64,000 bases of DNA from Sinohyriopsis cumingii (taxonomy: Eukaryota > Mollusca > Bivalvia > Unionida > Unionidae), in contig CM068839.1 in NCBI GenBank assembly GCA_028554795.2, positions 14,725,220 through 14,789,219 on the forward strand. Direction: 5' to 3'. This document shows positions 60,401 to 62,720 of this stretch, piece by piece. The translations under genes were made by a program, and so were the position numbers. The notes under the pieces were generated by a model. The model searched no databases. It was not told the origin of the DNA and worked only from the letters and a program-made list of their open reading frames with translations. The number at the start of each line of letters is the position of its first letter. The first letter of the stretch is position 1.

Positions 60401-62720
60401 TACATGTACATCATGATATCAACATGGTACTTGCATCATATATATATCATGGTATCAAATAATACTTGCATCGTGCTTGTACATCAGGGTATCAGCATGG
60501 TATAGGCATCATACTTGTACATCATGGTATCAGTATGGTATTAGCATCATGCATATTCATCATGGTATTAGTATGGCATAGGCATCATACTTGTACATCA
60601 AGGTATCAGTATGGTATTAGCATCATGCATGTACATCATGGTATCAACATGGTATTAGCATCATACTTGTACATCATGGTATCAACATGGTACTAGCATC
60701 ATACTTGTACATCATGGTATCAGCATGGTACTAGCATCATACTTGTACATCATGGAATCAATATGGTATTAGCATCATACATCTACATCATGGTATCAGT
60801 ACAGTATTGGCATCATACTTGTACATCATGGTACTGGAATGATATTAGCATCATACATGTACATCATGGTATCAACATAGTATGTGCATCGTACTTGTAC
60901 ATCATGGTGCCAGCATGGCATTAGCATCATACATGTACATCATGGTATCAACATGGTACTAGCATCATACATGTATATCATGATATCAACATGGTACTTG
61001 CATCATACTTGTACATCATGGTATCAACATGGTATTAGCATCATACATATACATCATGGTATCAACATGGTATTAGCATCATACATATACATCATGTTAT
61101 CAGTATGGTATTAGCATCATACTTGTACATCATGGTAACAGTATGGTATCAGCATCATACATGTACATCATGGTATCAACATGGTACTTGCATCATACAT
61201 ATATCATGGTATCAACATAGTACTTGCATTGTACTTGTACATCAGGGTATCACATGGTACTAGCATCATACATGTACATCATGGTATCACATGATACTAG
61301 CATCATGCAGGTATCATGGTATCAACATGGTATTAGCATCATACATGTACATCATGGCATCCATATGGTATTAGCATCGTGTATGTACATCATGGTATCA
61401 ACATGGTACTTGCATCATACATATATCATGGTATCAGCATAGTACTTGCATTGTACTTTTACATCATGATATCACATGGTAATAGCATCATACATGTACA
61501 TCATGATATTAACATGGTACTAGCATCATGTACATCATGGTATTAACATGGTACTAGCATCATGTACATCATGGTATCACATGGTAATAGCATCATACAT
61601 GTACATCATGGTATTAACATGGTACTAGCATCATACATGTACATCATGGTATCAACATGGTACTAGCATCATACTTGTACATCATGGTATCAACATGGTA
61701 CTAGCATCATACATGTACATCATGGTATTAACATGGTACTAGCATCATACATGTACATCATGGTATTAACATGGTACTAGCATCATACATGTATATCATG
61801 GTATCAACATGGTACTAGCATCATAATTGTACATCATGGGATATTAATATTAACAATCCTGTTATATTATGTAGGTATGGTCATGGATTTATTTCATTAT
61901 AAACTATGCCATTGAATTATGGTTGTGGTATTTTCCTTTGCAAAATTACTTGGTAGAGATAAACAATTTGCTCAGGATATGGTTGTCTTACAGTGTGAAC
62001 TCACAGTTGAATAGAAATTTAGTACTTTAAATATTTTTAACTAAATAACCCTTACAAACTATAATTATGAATAATGATACACACAATATAGGTATGCATA
62101 ACAATGTGTTCTCTAGTAATTGTTGCAATCTTTAACACCAGAAATATGGATGTTTGACTGGAAAACAATTGGGTAATGTAAGAAAACTTTTTCAGTACAC
62201 TGCTGGTTAAAAAATTCATCAGGATAAGAATTTTGGTAAATTTTGTATTTCTGTCTCTCTTTTATTTTAAACACTGTTCAGCTTTACAGTTGCTGATAAT
62301 AAAATGTGGACATTTCATTTTAAGAGTTTGTTTATGGGAAGGATCTTTGAATATAAAAAGTTTAGACTTTATTAATGCATTGATGCAGTGACATAGTTTA
62401 TTAAAACATATATCTATCTCAAGCCTGGCACAATAATGAACATCTGCATTTTAAAACTAAAGTTTCCTGATTTTACTGAACATTGTCTGTGATAATTCTG
62501 ATTTTCTTGGCAATACATATTACACATGTGGATCATTGTTTTGGTCATGTATGTTGTATCTCTTTAGGCTCATATGGAACCATGGTGCCACATTTCTTAG
62601 TTTTGCCATCAACTTGCTGATGCTGCTGACATGGGATGCCAAGGCTTCACTGGAGGACTTTAACCGGGTCAAGCAGATGGGAGAAAATATTACAGTTGAT
62701 GGATGGGGGCCACTGCATGA
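1493..62720 (+). CDS. ITPR: IP3 receptor-like calcium release channel, partial, 12 exons in window
   Basis: Twelve exons with GT-AG junctions join in phase into 555 codons (1493-1649, 3281-3378, ~19466-19673, 24237-24380, 26139-26288, 29695-29796, 37197-37280, 42504-42677, 48123-48228, 54374-54492, 57531-57700, 62568-62720). The product follows the order of inositol 1,4,5-trisphosphate receptors: helical repeats, a Lys/Ser-rich linker, the RIH-associated region (QNYLREQ, then a LNEFCCGNQEN segment), the IEIV-containing segment before the membrane, and the first transmembrane helix. Family members form tetrameric endoplasmic reticulum channels that release Ca2+. The ligand-binding N-terminus and the pore are outside the window. 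Identity to vertebrate receptors looks low, so this is probably a divergent paralogue. Ryanodine receptors share the superfamily fold, but the IEIV block and the region before TM1 fit IP3 receptors better. Assignment is from remembered family sequences, without an alignment. Confidence 0.85.
1635..2335 (+). repeat. 46-bp minisatellite made of the exon 1 end plus its 5' splice site
   Basis: Each ~46-bp unit reads like AACAGGGAGGTCCAG GTATGACTTAGG, then tctggggagggccagtccc. The first unit overlaps the true exon end at 1649; about 14 more follow. Most keep CCAG|GTATGA and so carry an intact donor-like sequence. Some have CCAG|TTATGA or CCATTTATGA. If any downstream donor were used, the frame would reach TGA one codon after the normal junction. 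Confidence 0.9.
2400..2960 (+). repeat. 66-bp and irregular repeats containing longer exon 1 fragments
   Basis: Four 66-bp units (about 2468-2735) carry atcatgttgattcaatgcc aacagggaggcc and a gtatgactt donor, repeating a longer part of exon 1 than the 46-bp array. Copies near 2750-2800 and 2855-2900 extend further into exon 1 (ttctgaacttcattagcat). Because 66 is a multiple of three, a spurious open frame spans 2470-2733. No evidence supports coding. 2960-3280 holds nothing recognised. Confidence 0.82.
3281..3378 (+). CDS. ITPR: IP3R-like exon 2
   Basis: The acceptor is tttttcttcacag and the donor is AA|GTAAGA. The 98 nt read from phase 0 to phase 2, starting KSMLDYFLSTREEVFF and continuing VRDRMQ. 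Vertebrate IP3Rs have an equivalent block ending in RFFKVLHDRMK, so FF and the DRM motif are the conserved anchors. Confidence 0.85.
3379..4514. other. Intron sequence with no recognised feature
   Basis: This AT-rich stretch after exon 2 has no conserved frame, repeat or mobile element that I can recognise. A small frame at 3544-3738 is low complexity and is not supported as a gene. Confidence 0.6.
4515..8190. repeat. Large satellite array, 53-bp unit, about 68 copies
   Basis: The unit is about gtgacagctttcaaagttaa ttgtttctaagatagcagca gaggttgttcaga. Variants alternate between aggttgttcagagtgac and tggttgtgcaaagtgac, and some lack 6 bp (agatagcagagg). A rare variant (agcagtagttgtgcaaagga) occurs at about 5411 and again at about 7146, so a block of about 1.7 kb appears duplicated inside the array. 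It lies wholly within the intron after exon 2. Confidence 0.95.
8440..8875. repeat. 47-bp minisatellite, about 9 copies
   Basis: The unit is about ataacccttgcattataaat atcaatagaaacaagatcat tatatta. Copies are close to identical, with small changes such as agatcat/atatcat. No coding content. Confidence 0.92.
9130..9775. repeat. ~65-bp minisatellite, about 9 copies in two variants
   Basis: The core actgtgattaaatgtaaact gatgccagtaga is joined either to aattacatttttcttttaag agttacagttcc or to taggacagctttttttaata agagattcatcacc. The two unit types alternate irregularly, which points to exchange between units. Confidence 0.9.
9834..10790 (+). mobile_element. Decayed LINE (non-LTR retrotransposon) fragment, copy A
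   Basis: The sequence is closely related to the copy at 34311-35640. It begins with the end of an endonuclease domain, passes through the linker (WRN and YYKKVLDEN-like residues) and reaches the RT region (TWKTAK, RPI). Frameshifts, stops and an internal deletion make it non-functional. The RT style resembles the Jockey/CR1 side of non-LTR elements, but the exact clade is not settled. Confidence 0.8.
10830..11310 (+). pseudogene. hAT-like transposase remnant with dimerisation domain
   Basis: A 151-codon open frame (10845-11300) joins two separated parts of a hAT-like transposase. The N-terminal part (SGCSCHMMHLAAGKATNKLE) looks like the central region of such proteins. The C-terminal part (FSLLCHVMKGILVLYHSNAD, YERLFSIV) is the hAT dimerisation domain. 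Most of the catalytic middle is missing, so it is probably an internally deleted copy. The repeat at 11456-11765 may be its 3' end. Confidence 0.65.
11456..11765 (+). repeat. Interspersed repeat shared with 32089-32365
   Basis: Both copies share gaatgaattacca, aggtgcacatctg, tactctataacc, aaataaagggaat and aatatttaaggtctttt, in the same order and orientation, ending near aaaattgga. This copy lies just downstream of the hAT-like remnant, so the family may be the 3' part of that element. That link is inference. Confidence 0.75.
11770..12065. repeat. Short tandem repeats around tctatcatag and atatacaaatgt
   Basis: Units with ccagtctatcatagacatac cagtctgt and caattacaatacaaac recur three to four times in 11785-11955. 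Two ~80-bp copies containing catatacaaatgtaccttt follow at about 11980-12075. No coding content is supported; 12070-12540 shows nothing else. Confidence 0.65.
12545..13235. repeat. ATT/TTG trinucleotide microsatellites and a duplicated flank
   Basis: Runs of (ATT)n, with GTT and ATC variants, occur at 12548-12662, 13060-13118 and 13165-13232. The last two are separated by a copied flank (aatgtttataaa, caacc and attgaaatacattatatt), so a ~110-bp unit is duplicated. Confidence 0.85.
13547..13650. mobile_element. Palindromic MITE-like element, copy A
   Basis: The left arm taggtcaggtccaactgcaa pairs with the right arm gtagttggacctgaccta. The interior has agacccagatctgccactgc. Related copies lie at 27238-27447 and at 42724-42800/47353-47486, sharing the outer tatac-ttac-ttg ends and the cagatctg core. 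No coding capacity; probably mobilised in trans. Confidence 0.75.
13918..14141 (+). repeat. 5' LTR of the Gypsy-type element
   Basis: It begins TGTTGAATAAAAT and ends AATATATCAACA. It matches the 3' LTR over its whole length, with few substitutions and small indels, so insertion was not very ancient or the copies were homogenised. Confidence 0.92.
14337..15100 (+). pseudogene. Retrotransposon gag region with zinc knuckle
   Basis: A gag-like frame starts near 14337 (ENFKHWKRQIQIYQTASGA) and is interrupted around 14620 and 14880. At about 14972-15092 the frame holds CNFCGCKH, then CSAWGKTCDMCKGRNHFKVK, the zinc-knuckle arrangement common in Gypsy Gag. Several stops and shifts break the reading frame. 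Confidence 0.8.
15190..15390 (+). pseudogene. Retrotransposon aspartic protease remnant
   Basis: The frame contains YQLDSGADINTI near 15220-15250. DSGA is the active-site motif of retroviral-type aspartic proteases. A stop (tga) follows in the downstream part. Confidence 0.75.
15554..16380 (+). pseudogene. Gypsy-type reverse transcriptase remnant
   Basis: Three overlapping fragments carry RT features. The first has KLVEREVLIPV and a WV-MAVV stretch. The second has FGCYRWALLPFGI and, near 16006-16020, ISDD in place of the usual YxDD catalytic box. The third holds the end of the RT domain (GHKITSEGVKAD). A stop near 15855 and a frameshift near 16100 break the frame. Confidence 0.88.
16385..16812 (+). 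pseudogene. Integrase C-terminal remnant fused to RT by deletion
   Basis: After about 16385 the reading passes directly from post-RT sequence to YEALLELRNTPGQDTGLSPT, which in full-length elements lies near the end of the integrase. It continues through the downstream frame 16555-16812 (GESVYFEHKEGKQWKLGKI). RNase H, the zinc-binding domain and the catalytic core are absent. 16813-17262 shows no coding sequence. Confidence 0.82.
17263..17488 (+). repeat. 3' LTR of the Gypsy-type element
   Basis: Near-identical to 13918-14141. Differences include aaaattaatg/aaaatttatg, gcataattt/gcatgatta and ctcattg/ctcagtg. It is preceded by the purine tract at about 17249-17262. Confidence 0.92.
17720..18660. 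repeat. 44-bp minisatellite, about 21 copies
   Basis: The unit is about atgctacatgcactatcaat tcacagtaatccagaagcaa tcct. Variants have ctgcatg, aaacaatcc or a truncated unit at about 17908. A frame at 18573-18914 begins inside the array and is not supported as coding. Confidence 0.93.
18661..19462. other. Intron sequence with no recognised feature
   Basis: AT-rich unique-looking sequence between the 44-bp array and exon 3. No conserved frame or repeat structure was recognised. Confidence 0.55.
19466..19673 (+). CDS. ITPR: IP3R-like exon 3 (low-complexity Lys/Ser linker)
   Basis: The open frame ends ADVIIQSQ at CAG|GTAATT and joins the next exon in phase 0. The upstream splice must supply one base; acceptors at ...agtag (exon from 19466) or ...ctaag (from 19463) both fit, and an earlier AG would give a stop. 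The encoded segment is rich in K, S and P (KKKKPPQ, SDPSSDN) and sits where IP3Rs carry a variable, flexible and often phosphorylated linker. Because it is not conserved, the call rests on phase, position and composition. Confidence 0.6.
20040..20230 (+). repeat. Dispersed ~190-bp repeat, single degenerate unit
   Basis: The phrases ccacataatagttcctttaa ttgtc, ggtattgataagaccttgag and catttgt match the units at 22560-23470. The frame at 19940-20218 crosses it and is not supported. 19674-20040 and 20231-21350 contain nothing recognised. Confidence 0.6.
21354..21440. repeat. Long hairpin (foldback), 35-bp arms
   Basis: The left arm 21354-21388 and right arm 21406-21440 are inverted copies: tgaataatgtccagctttt versus aaagctggacattattca, extending to aatttatgaaa/tttcataaatt. 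The loop is about 17 nt. It may be a minimal MITE; no target duplication is evident. Confidence 0.85.
21640..22450 (+). other. Unrecognised stretch with a 116-codon open frame
   Basis: An open frame at 21672-22022 is preceded by further open sequence and followed by shorter frames broken by stops (for example around 22180-22370). This pattern resembles a decayed gene, but no motif or family could be named. It could equally be chance in a relatively GC-richer stretch. Confidence 0.25.
22560..23470 (+). repeat. Cluster of ~190-bp degenerate repeats
   Basis: Repeated phrases are cttggctgagttcagttgct agcattct, ttggatccaccc, cacaataactcccttaatta ttg and gatattaataagacc. Units start near 22659, 22850, 22965 and 23160. 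A short MITE (22981-23160) interrupts one unit. Confidence 0.75.
22981..23160. mobile_element. 180-bp hAT-type MITE with 8-bp target duplication
   Basis: The G/C-rich insert begins CAGGGCTGAC and ends TTTGACCCAG. It is flanked on both sides by the same 8 bp, TTCATTGT (22973-22980 and 23161-23168). The CAGGG start and 8-bp duplication suit the hAT superfamily; the terminal inverted repeat is short and imperfect. Confidence 0.72.
23470..24236. other. Intron, no gene; one short duplication
   Basis: The phrase agcagcatgtattatcaatt acattt occurs at about 24064 and again at about 24146, an ~82-bp tandem duplication. Otherwise nothing recognised. Confidence 0.55.
24237..24380 (+). CDS. ITPR: IP3R-like exon 4
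   Basis: The exon lies between the acceptor ttaatacag and the donor TTGCAG|GTAACT. It has 48 codons in phase 0, from NEPDFMEV to ICDGQHTGLQ. The end aligns with the IP3R motif LLCENHNRDLQ, which precedes the QNFLR motif at the next junction. Confidence 0.85.
24381..26138. other. Intron between exons 4 and 5, nothing recognised
   Basis: No mobile element, array or conserved frame was recognised. The 72-codon frame at 25562-25780 has no family resemblance. Confidence 0.55.
26139..26288 (+). CDS. ITPR: IP3R-like exon 5 (RIH-associated domain)
   Basis: This 150-nt exon (acceptor accaacag, donor TGCTGT|GTAAGT) encodes 50 codons. NYLREQ and the FNIVGETAQFL block match the IP3R/RyR RIH-associated signature (NFLRCQ ... 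NLVCETLQFLD in IP3R). LFGTLNEFCC corresponds to LESLTEYCQ. This is the strongest family signature in the window. Confidence 0.92.
26289..27237. other. Intron sequence, nothing recognised
   Basis: No repeat family or conserved frame recognised between exon 5 and MITE copy B. Confidence 0.5.
27238..27447. mobile_element. Palindromic MITE-like element, copy B
   Basis: The ends tatacatacttgcttataaa and tttataaataagcatacc-like sequence are inverted. The interior contains aaactgcaaacagcaaagat, tgatcagggtct and, inverted, cagatctgggtctgtgcagt. It shares these with copies A and C. No open frame. Confidence 0.72.
27448..28855. other. Intron with a short CA-rich microsatellite
   Basis: A (CA)n-rich tract lies at 27640-27692 (atacacacacagacacacac). 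The remaining sequence has no recognised feature; a minus-strand frame at 27627-27899 includes the microsatellite and is not supported. Confidence 0.5.
28860..29430. repeat. 37-bp minisatellite, about 15 copies
   Basis: The unit is about gtatttaggactcttgagtg tgaatctactaacagat. Single-base changes and a few indels are present. It ends about 265 bp before exon 6. Confidence 0.92.
29695..29796 (+). CDS. ITPR: IP3R-like exon 6
   Basis: The acceptor is ttttatttcag and the donor is GAAAAG|GTTTGC. Thirty-four codons begin GNQENRAVI, equivalent to the conserved ENQ...IA of the receptor family, and continue through VIDYINFIL, equivalent to the IDIITALIL helix. Confidence 0.88.
30295..30470. repeat. 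16-bp tandem repeat inside the DIRS-like left end
   Basis: The unit catcccatatgctgga (or gttgga) is repeated about ten times. It contains CATATG. A related single unit, attccatatgttggatatga, lies near the right end at about 36949-36968. Confidence 0.9.
30700..31060 (+). pseudogene. Gag-like remnant of the DIRS-like element
   Basis: The frame around 30717-31052 includes CKVRISAGIRICLWDTHPP, then LAESAEVGRR. In DIRS Gag proteins a similar segment carries RISAGD...CL.CLG. Cys residues are only partly retained. The minus-strand frame at 30898-31281 overlaps and is a shadow. Confidence 0.5.
32089..32365 (+). repeat. Interspersed repeat, second copy, inside the DIRS-like element
   Basis: Collinear with 11456-11765 (gaatgaattacca, aggtgcacatctgg, tactctataaccc, aatatttaaggtc-like). 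Flanking sequence differs, so it looks like a separate insertion. Left boundary is uncertain and could lie as far as 31860. Confidence 0.7.
32820..34300 (+). pseudogene. DIRS-type reverse transcriptase / RNase H remnant
   Basis: The region near 33170-33310 reads like WLGIMDN.WVLFTLSGNYRL and PFCGPN, the usual lead into a DIRS RT. Near 33500-33660 it reads RNVISLNVWIVSL, then KYLWFFL-like residues. Near 33700-33900 it holds YFNDWL, LVDR and NLEKSDLKPSQDFNHVGMN-like residues. Near 33950-34000 LQGTLSACVKLVLLG is visible. Many stops and shifts show it is inactive. Confidence 0.62.
34311..35640 (+). mobile_element. LINE copy B, endonuclease end to reverse transcriptase
   Basis: The fragment holds the endonuclease end (ISDHFSIFLTCKV), the linker (YRVWRNKVNK, YKKVLDENQNNPKA) and an RT domain: IDDCKATGLG, WKTAKVIPLHKAG, NQSGFHQNHSRETAL, FDLVDHE, GVPQGSILGPLFFILFINDL and finally DLYAD, where the usual YADD box has become ADV. 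Four successive frames and several stops show decay. It lies inside the DIRS-like element, between its RNase H and recombinase remnants, so it inserted later. Confidence 0.88.
35636..35785. repeat. 44-bp tandem repeat, about 3.5 copies
   Basis: The unit is about tgatcctatatattccactt tgactgtagttgcagatttt cttt. It lies at the LINE 3' boundary with DIRS-like sequence, so its origin is unclear. Confidence 0.82.
35785..36620 (+). pseudogene. DIRS-type tyrosine recombinase remnant
   Basis: Residues like VFLISLASAIWKSEIHVFSV (about 36008-36064) match the recombinase block that in DIRS elements reads FLLALAS..R-SE-HAL. Further on, LAHQSEG-like and a frame starting at 36530 with WPNHPAAYNRKHFYS resemble the region around the catalytic His/Trp and Tyr. 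The Arg-Tyr set cannot be confirmed intact. Confidence 0.5.
36775..36942. repeat. 56-bp tandem triplication near the DIRS-like right end
   Basis: The unit is about gcaattccctccttctacca tgctctgatgtcatgtagcc ttggtccaagtca, present three times. It directly precedes the right inverted end. Confidence 0.88.
37197..37280 (+). CDS. ITPR: IP3R-like exon 7
   Basis: A short 84-nt exon (acceptor ttcacctttag, donor GCAAAG|GTATAT) encodes 28 codons. VIDLRMIISSLILSLIEEN matches the family helix DLVLELKNNASKLLLAIME. It lies between the decayed DIRS-like element upstream and a SINE downstream. It is too short to stand out as an open frame and was found by splice phase and homology. Confidence 0.85.
37403..37754 (-). 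mobile_element. tRNA-derived SINE, family 2, copy 1
   Basis: Reading on the minus strand, it begins with a tRNA-like head (tggtggccaagtggttagag, then a B-box-like gggttaaaactc) and ends in a (CA)n tail. It is flanked by the perfect 15-bp target duplication CAGACTTGAAAGTGT (37388-37402 and 37755-37769). It is the same family as 48483-48803. Confidence 0.9.
38085..38535. repeat. 44-45-bp minisatellite, about 9 copies
   Basis: The unit is about acatttttacccactgtata catgcatgtactgtaccaac actat. Open frames in three phases across it are products of the periodicity. More units of the same repeat lie at 41484-41550. Confidence 0.93.
38536..39156. other. Insert between split 44-bp array and SINE, unrecognised
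   Basis: Sequence begins aagactctaggtctaaaatt. It has no recognised coding sequence. It is part of the ~2.95-kb block that separates two parts of the 44-bp repeat. Confidence 0.4.
39157..39380 (-). mobile_element. tRNA-derived SINE, family 1, copy 1 (5' truncated)
   Basis: On the minus strand it has the SINE body and ends gtttaa... (AAC)n, matching copies at 53461-53720 and 58491-58735. The tRNA-like head is cut at cggagagcg and joins directly to LINE sequence in the opposite orientation. The frame at 39198-39455 is a by-product. Confidence 0.88.
39381..39905 (+). pseudogene. LINE ORF2 C-terminal region
   Basis: The frames read YIPLQFKKLCSA, then MDYCNVIWGNASNSNITIFL and LQKRTCHLILDQ, typical of the region after the RT in non-LTR elements. 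Later LKIHERIFLRKAKLMYKVS and a frame containing YTGPLEWNNI-like residues follow. One frameshift near 39440 and later stops break it. Confidence 0.75.
39978..40100. repeat. Near-perfect 123-nt palindrome
   Basis: The arms 39978-40016 and 40062-40100 are inverted copies (ggttactgcatttgtatggg versus tctcatacaaatgcagtaac). The loop can pair further (ggaatactgcac / gtgcagtatatcc). It lies in the presumed LINE 3' region and could be a foldback MITE. Confidence 0.9.
40104..41231. mobile_element. Possible non-autonomous DNA element with 22-bp inverted ends
   Basis: The left end tttattatatgctcattttt and the right end aaaaaaatgagcatataaca are inverted copies (about 19 of 22 match). The interior is richer in CG (gcgcacatgac, tctcgcgcttgac, gtggcgcgggagaag). 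A 79-codon frame at 40318-40557 has no recognisable family. No target duplication was identified. Confidence 0.4.
41335..41483 (+). mobile_element. Likely LINE 3' end with (ATT)n tail
   Basis: The sequence caaggtggattagctctgta actaactgagttaccttctc taaataaagtc runs into (TTA/ATT)n at 41442-41483. That layout is common for LINE 3' ends. It is directly followed by resumed 44-bp repeat units, so it probably marks the edge of the insertion that starts with the ORF2 piece at 39381. Confidence 0.6.
41484..41550. repeat. Remaining units of the 44-bp minisatellite
   Basis: tatccactgtatgcatgcat gtaatgtacaaacactgcac and atgtatacccactgtatac match the array at 38085-38535. Confidence 0.85.
41940..42430. 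repeat. ~47-bp minisatellite, about 10 copies
   Basis: The unit is about gggcttatcactggatgaag ttcctgaactttataaaagt agggtat. It ends about 75 bp before exon 8. Confidence 0.9.
42504..42677 (+). CDS. ITPR: IP3R-like exon 8
   Basis: The acceptor is acacctgcag and the donor is GTTGTG|GTGAGT. Fifty-eight codons run from EVKDTLDKEAVYRSM to GGSLIQGVV in phase 0. It fills the place of the ELVEVIKKAYMQ segment and the variable acidic stretch of IP3Rs, and is less conserved than its neighbours. Confidence 0.8.
43130..44310. repeat. Duplicated block and 53-bp repeats inside the hAT element
   Basis: A segment at 43145-43260 is repeated at 43600-43730, and one at 43370-43590 is repeated at 44080-44310. 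Between lie about six 53-bp units (aacctgagatctgttatatc aatctataac, caagcacccaactgcagtgt). This lies between the transposase stop and the left inverted repeat. Confidence 0.82.
44332..46806 (-). pseudogene. hAT (ZBED-type) transposase, one intron and one in-frame stop
   Basis: The first ATG (46806) starts MEQTQKAENIEL; an upstream GTG is preceded by a stop. Exon 1 (46806-45292) has a BED zinc finger (WNYFGYP, CKLC, STHLKRHH), the hAT core (ITTDGWTSMATESYITITAH, LPIVTDNAANM, CFAHAINLA, RWNSSYDM) and then a single TGA at 45727-45729, after which the same frame continues. A 462-bp intron (45291-44830) has GTAAGT donor and TTACAG acceptor. Exon 2 carries the dimerisation domain (ATSVPSERVFSTAG). 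Total length of ~665-680 codons is normal for the family. The TGA would end translation about two-thirds of the way, unless this copy is read through or is dead. Confidence 0.9.
48123..48228 (+). CDS. ITPR: IP3R-like exon 9
   Basis: The acceptor is cttattcactag and the donor is ATGGAAT|GTAAGT. The exon has 35 codons plus one base, containing GFNFYMILARMVD. This corresponds to the NIYILAHQLARHN helix of IP3Rs. The last 19 bases plus the donor and 42 bases of intron are tandemly duplicated directly downstream. Confidence 0.85.
48193..48340 (+). repeat. Tandem duplication of exon 9 end with its splice donor
   Basis: The sequence gatc(c)tgtactgatggaat|gtaagttttacaggatcgta, continuing caaagtcatgcactt, occurs twice with a ~67-bp offset (first at 48210, second at 48276). 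The second copy carries the same GAAT|GTAAGT donor. In frame after the true donor, the intron reaches TAG within 15 codons. Confidence 0.9.
48483..48803 (-). mobile_element. tRNA-derived SINE, family 2, copy 2
   Basis: On the minus strand it has tgacccaagtgattagagtg, a B box-like ggtttgaac in reverse (gttcaaaccccggccgagtc), a central part with aataatgtgactgggtggga, and a (CA)n tail. The flanks share CAAGAAGAGAA (48472-48482 and 48804-48814). The central part is well conserved with copy 1. Confidence 0.9.
49370..49685. repeat. ~47-bp minisatellite, about 6 copies
   Basis: The unit is about gtctgataaagatggcatga attctttgggatttgatggt tatttta. 48341-48482 and 48815-49369 hold only a short (ATT)n tract near 48893. 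Confidence 0.9.
50261..50318. repeat. Left half of a ~100-bp tandem unit (target of TTAA element)
   Basis: ataaagggtgaggtaagcat aaagggagtctcttgttaat and atgagtggcttgtcTTAA match 52732-52790. The next half of this unit lies beyond the inserted element at 52691. Confidence 0.85.
50598..50669 (+). pseudogene. THAP zinc-finger N-terminus, truncated
   Basis: The frame reads MVHCVAYGCNQKSDDGKKGS, then Phe residues and a stop (tga at about 50667). THAP domains start with M and CxxxxC followed by a GxSFFxFP segment. Beyond the stop, KDH and W-like residues are not clear in frame. Only the first zinc ligands are visible. Confidence 0.6.
51470..51500. repeat. (CA)n microsatellite
   Basis: About 14 CA dinucleotides, inside the TTAA element. 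The rest of 50670-52460 shows no recognised coding region. Confidence 0.9.
52691..52835. repeat. Tandem ~100-bp unit containing the intact empty target site
   Basis: The 41-bp sequence tcaaccaatgacactgtcag tgtgtatgaggaatgtgact occurs at 52691 and 52791. Between the copies is the aaataaagggtggggtaagc block ending gtcTTAA (52787-52790). The second unit therefore shows the target sequence without the transposon. Confidence 0.9.
53170..53290. repeat. ~22-bp short tandem repeat
   Basis: tggacactgtagaaatgttc (atgg/gtgg) is repeated about five times, with one shortened unit. Confidence 0.88.
53461..53720 (-). mobile_element. tRNA-derived SINE, family 1, copy 2 (full length)
   Basis: On the minus strand it starts ggggtcccgagtggccgagt ggtctaaagcgct, has a B-box-like gggttcgagtctcgg, and a body ending gctgaaaaatggcgttaaac, then a (AAC)n/A-rich tail. 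The frame at 53540-53740 is a by-product. It matches copies 1 and 3. Confidence 0.92.
54374..54492 (+). CDS. ITPR: IP3R-like exon 10 (pre-membrane IEIV block)
   Basis: The acceptor is ttctcttcag and the donor is AACAAG|GTATGT. Two bases complete a Trp codon from exon 9; the exon then reads HPLTPEQMKAYDFYKKNS and SIEIVKDDHLQKI. This matches the family segment EALEFYAKHTAQIEIVRLD just before the membrane domain. A hAT transposon begins only 20 nt beyond the splice donor. Confidence 0.92.
54513..57286 (+). mobile_element. Second hAT transposon, decayed (2774 bp)
   Basis: The inverted ends are TAAAGCTGTACCGAT at 54513-54527 and its reverse complement at 57272-57286. Flanks ATGCAAAC (54505-54512) and ATGTAAAA (57287-57294) are a probable 8-bp target duplication with two changes. 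Subterminal ataatcggtatca-like motifs repeat near both ends. The interior carries broken transposase frames. Confidence 0.88.
54930..56760 (+). pseudogene. hAT (ZBED-type) transposase, frameshifted
   Basis: A BED-finger region (CTLCKAC, NLAQHLRCKH) is at about 54940-55120. Then come a core piece (MAVDVHPFSIVEDIEFRHLM, LCLTFDAWSD, about 55207-55510), the SCFAHTLQLVVSDA block in another frame (about 55733), the LIHDVQTCWNS block (about 55905) and the dimerisation domain (FPYLAKLARCYLPVPASSI, about 56597). At least four frameshifts or stops separate them, so it is inactive. Confidence 0.88.
57531..57700 (+). CDS. ITPR: IP3R-like exon 11
   Basis: The acceptor is gtcacctgtag and the donor is GGATG|GTATGT. 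The exon encodes NLLREEVKEKLKW, then SNKIRDLMDWTGDIMKDISY and the start of the pre-TM1 segment FNPIAIMF. It parallels [20 protein letters not shown] in IP3Rs. The KI-D-L pattern and the Trp/Asp positions are retained. Confidence 0.9.
58320..61845. repeat. Large satellite array, 38-bp unit, about 85-90 copies
   Basis: The unit is about tggtatcaacatggtactag catcatacttgtacatca. Variants change ctt/atg/ata in the middle, and a 4-nt shorter form (catacatatatcatgg) recurs. Many open frames across it (58799-61442) come from the lack of stops in the unit. A SINE interrupts it at 58491. Several sub-blocks recur at about 540 and 800 bp, suggesting higher-order duplication. Confidence 0.95.
58491..58735 (+). 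mobile_element. tRNA-derived SINE, family 1, copy 3
   Basis: It begins ggggccccgagtggccaagt ggtctaaagcactct, has B-box-like gggtttgagtctcga, and ends gctgaaaaatgacattaaac ccaacaacaacaac. Both sides carry atggtatcaata (58479-58490, 58736-58747), a 12-bp target duplication, although this phrase also occurs in the surrounding satellite. Confidence 0.93.
61846..62567. other. Intron sequence before exon 12, nothing recognised
   Basis: No repeat or frame recognised. The acceptor for exon 12 is at 62567. Confidence 0.5.
62568..62720 (+). CDS. ITPR: IP3R-like exon 12 (first transmembrane helix)
   Basis: The acceptor is tatctctttag and the donor is CATGA|GTAAGT, leaving phase 2 for an exon outside the window. 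It encodes the hydrophobic helix TFLSFAINLLMLLTW, equivalent to SISFNLAVLMNLLVAFF (S1) of IP3Rs, followed by a charged loop ending GWGPLHE. No further exon was recognised between here and the window end. Confidence 0.9.

Noticed and set aside
58376-61442. Many open frames with HHGINMV-type repeats
   Set aside because: They are translations of the 38-bp satellite and of the SINE. Period, drift between frames and lack of splice or start context argue against coding.
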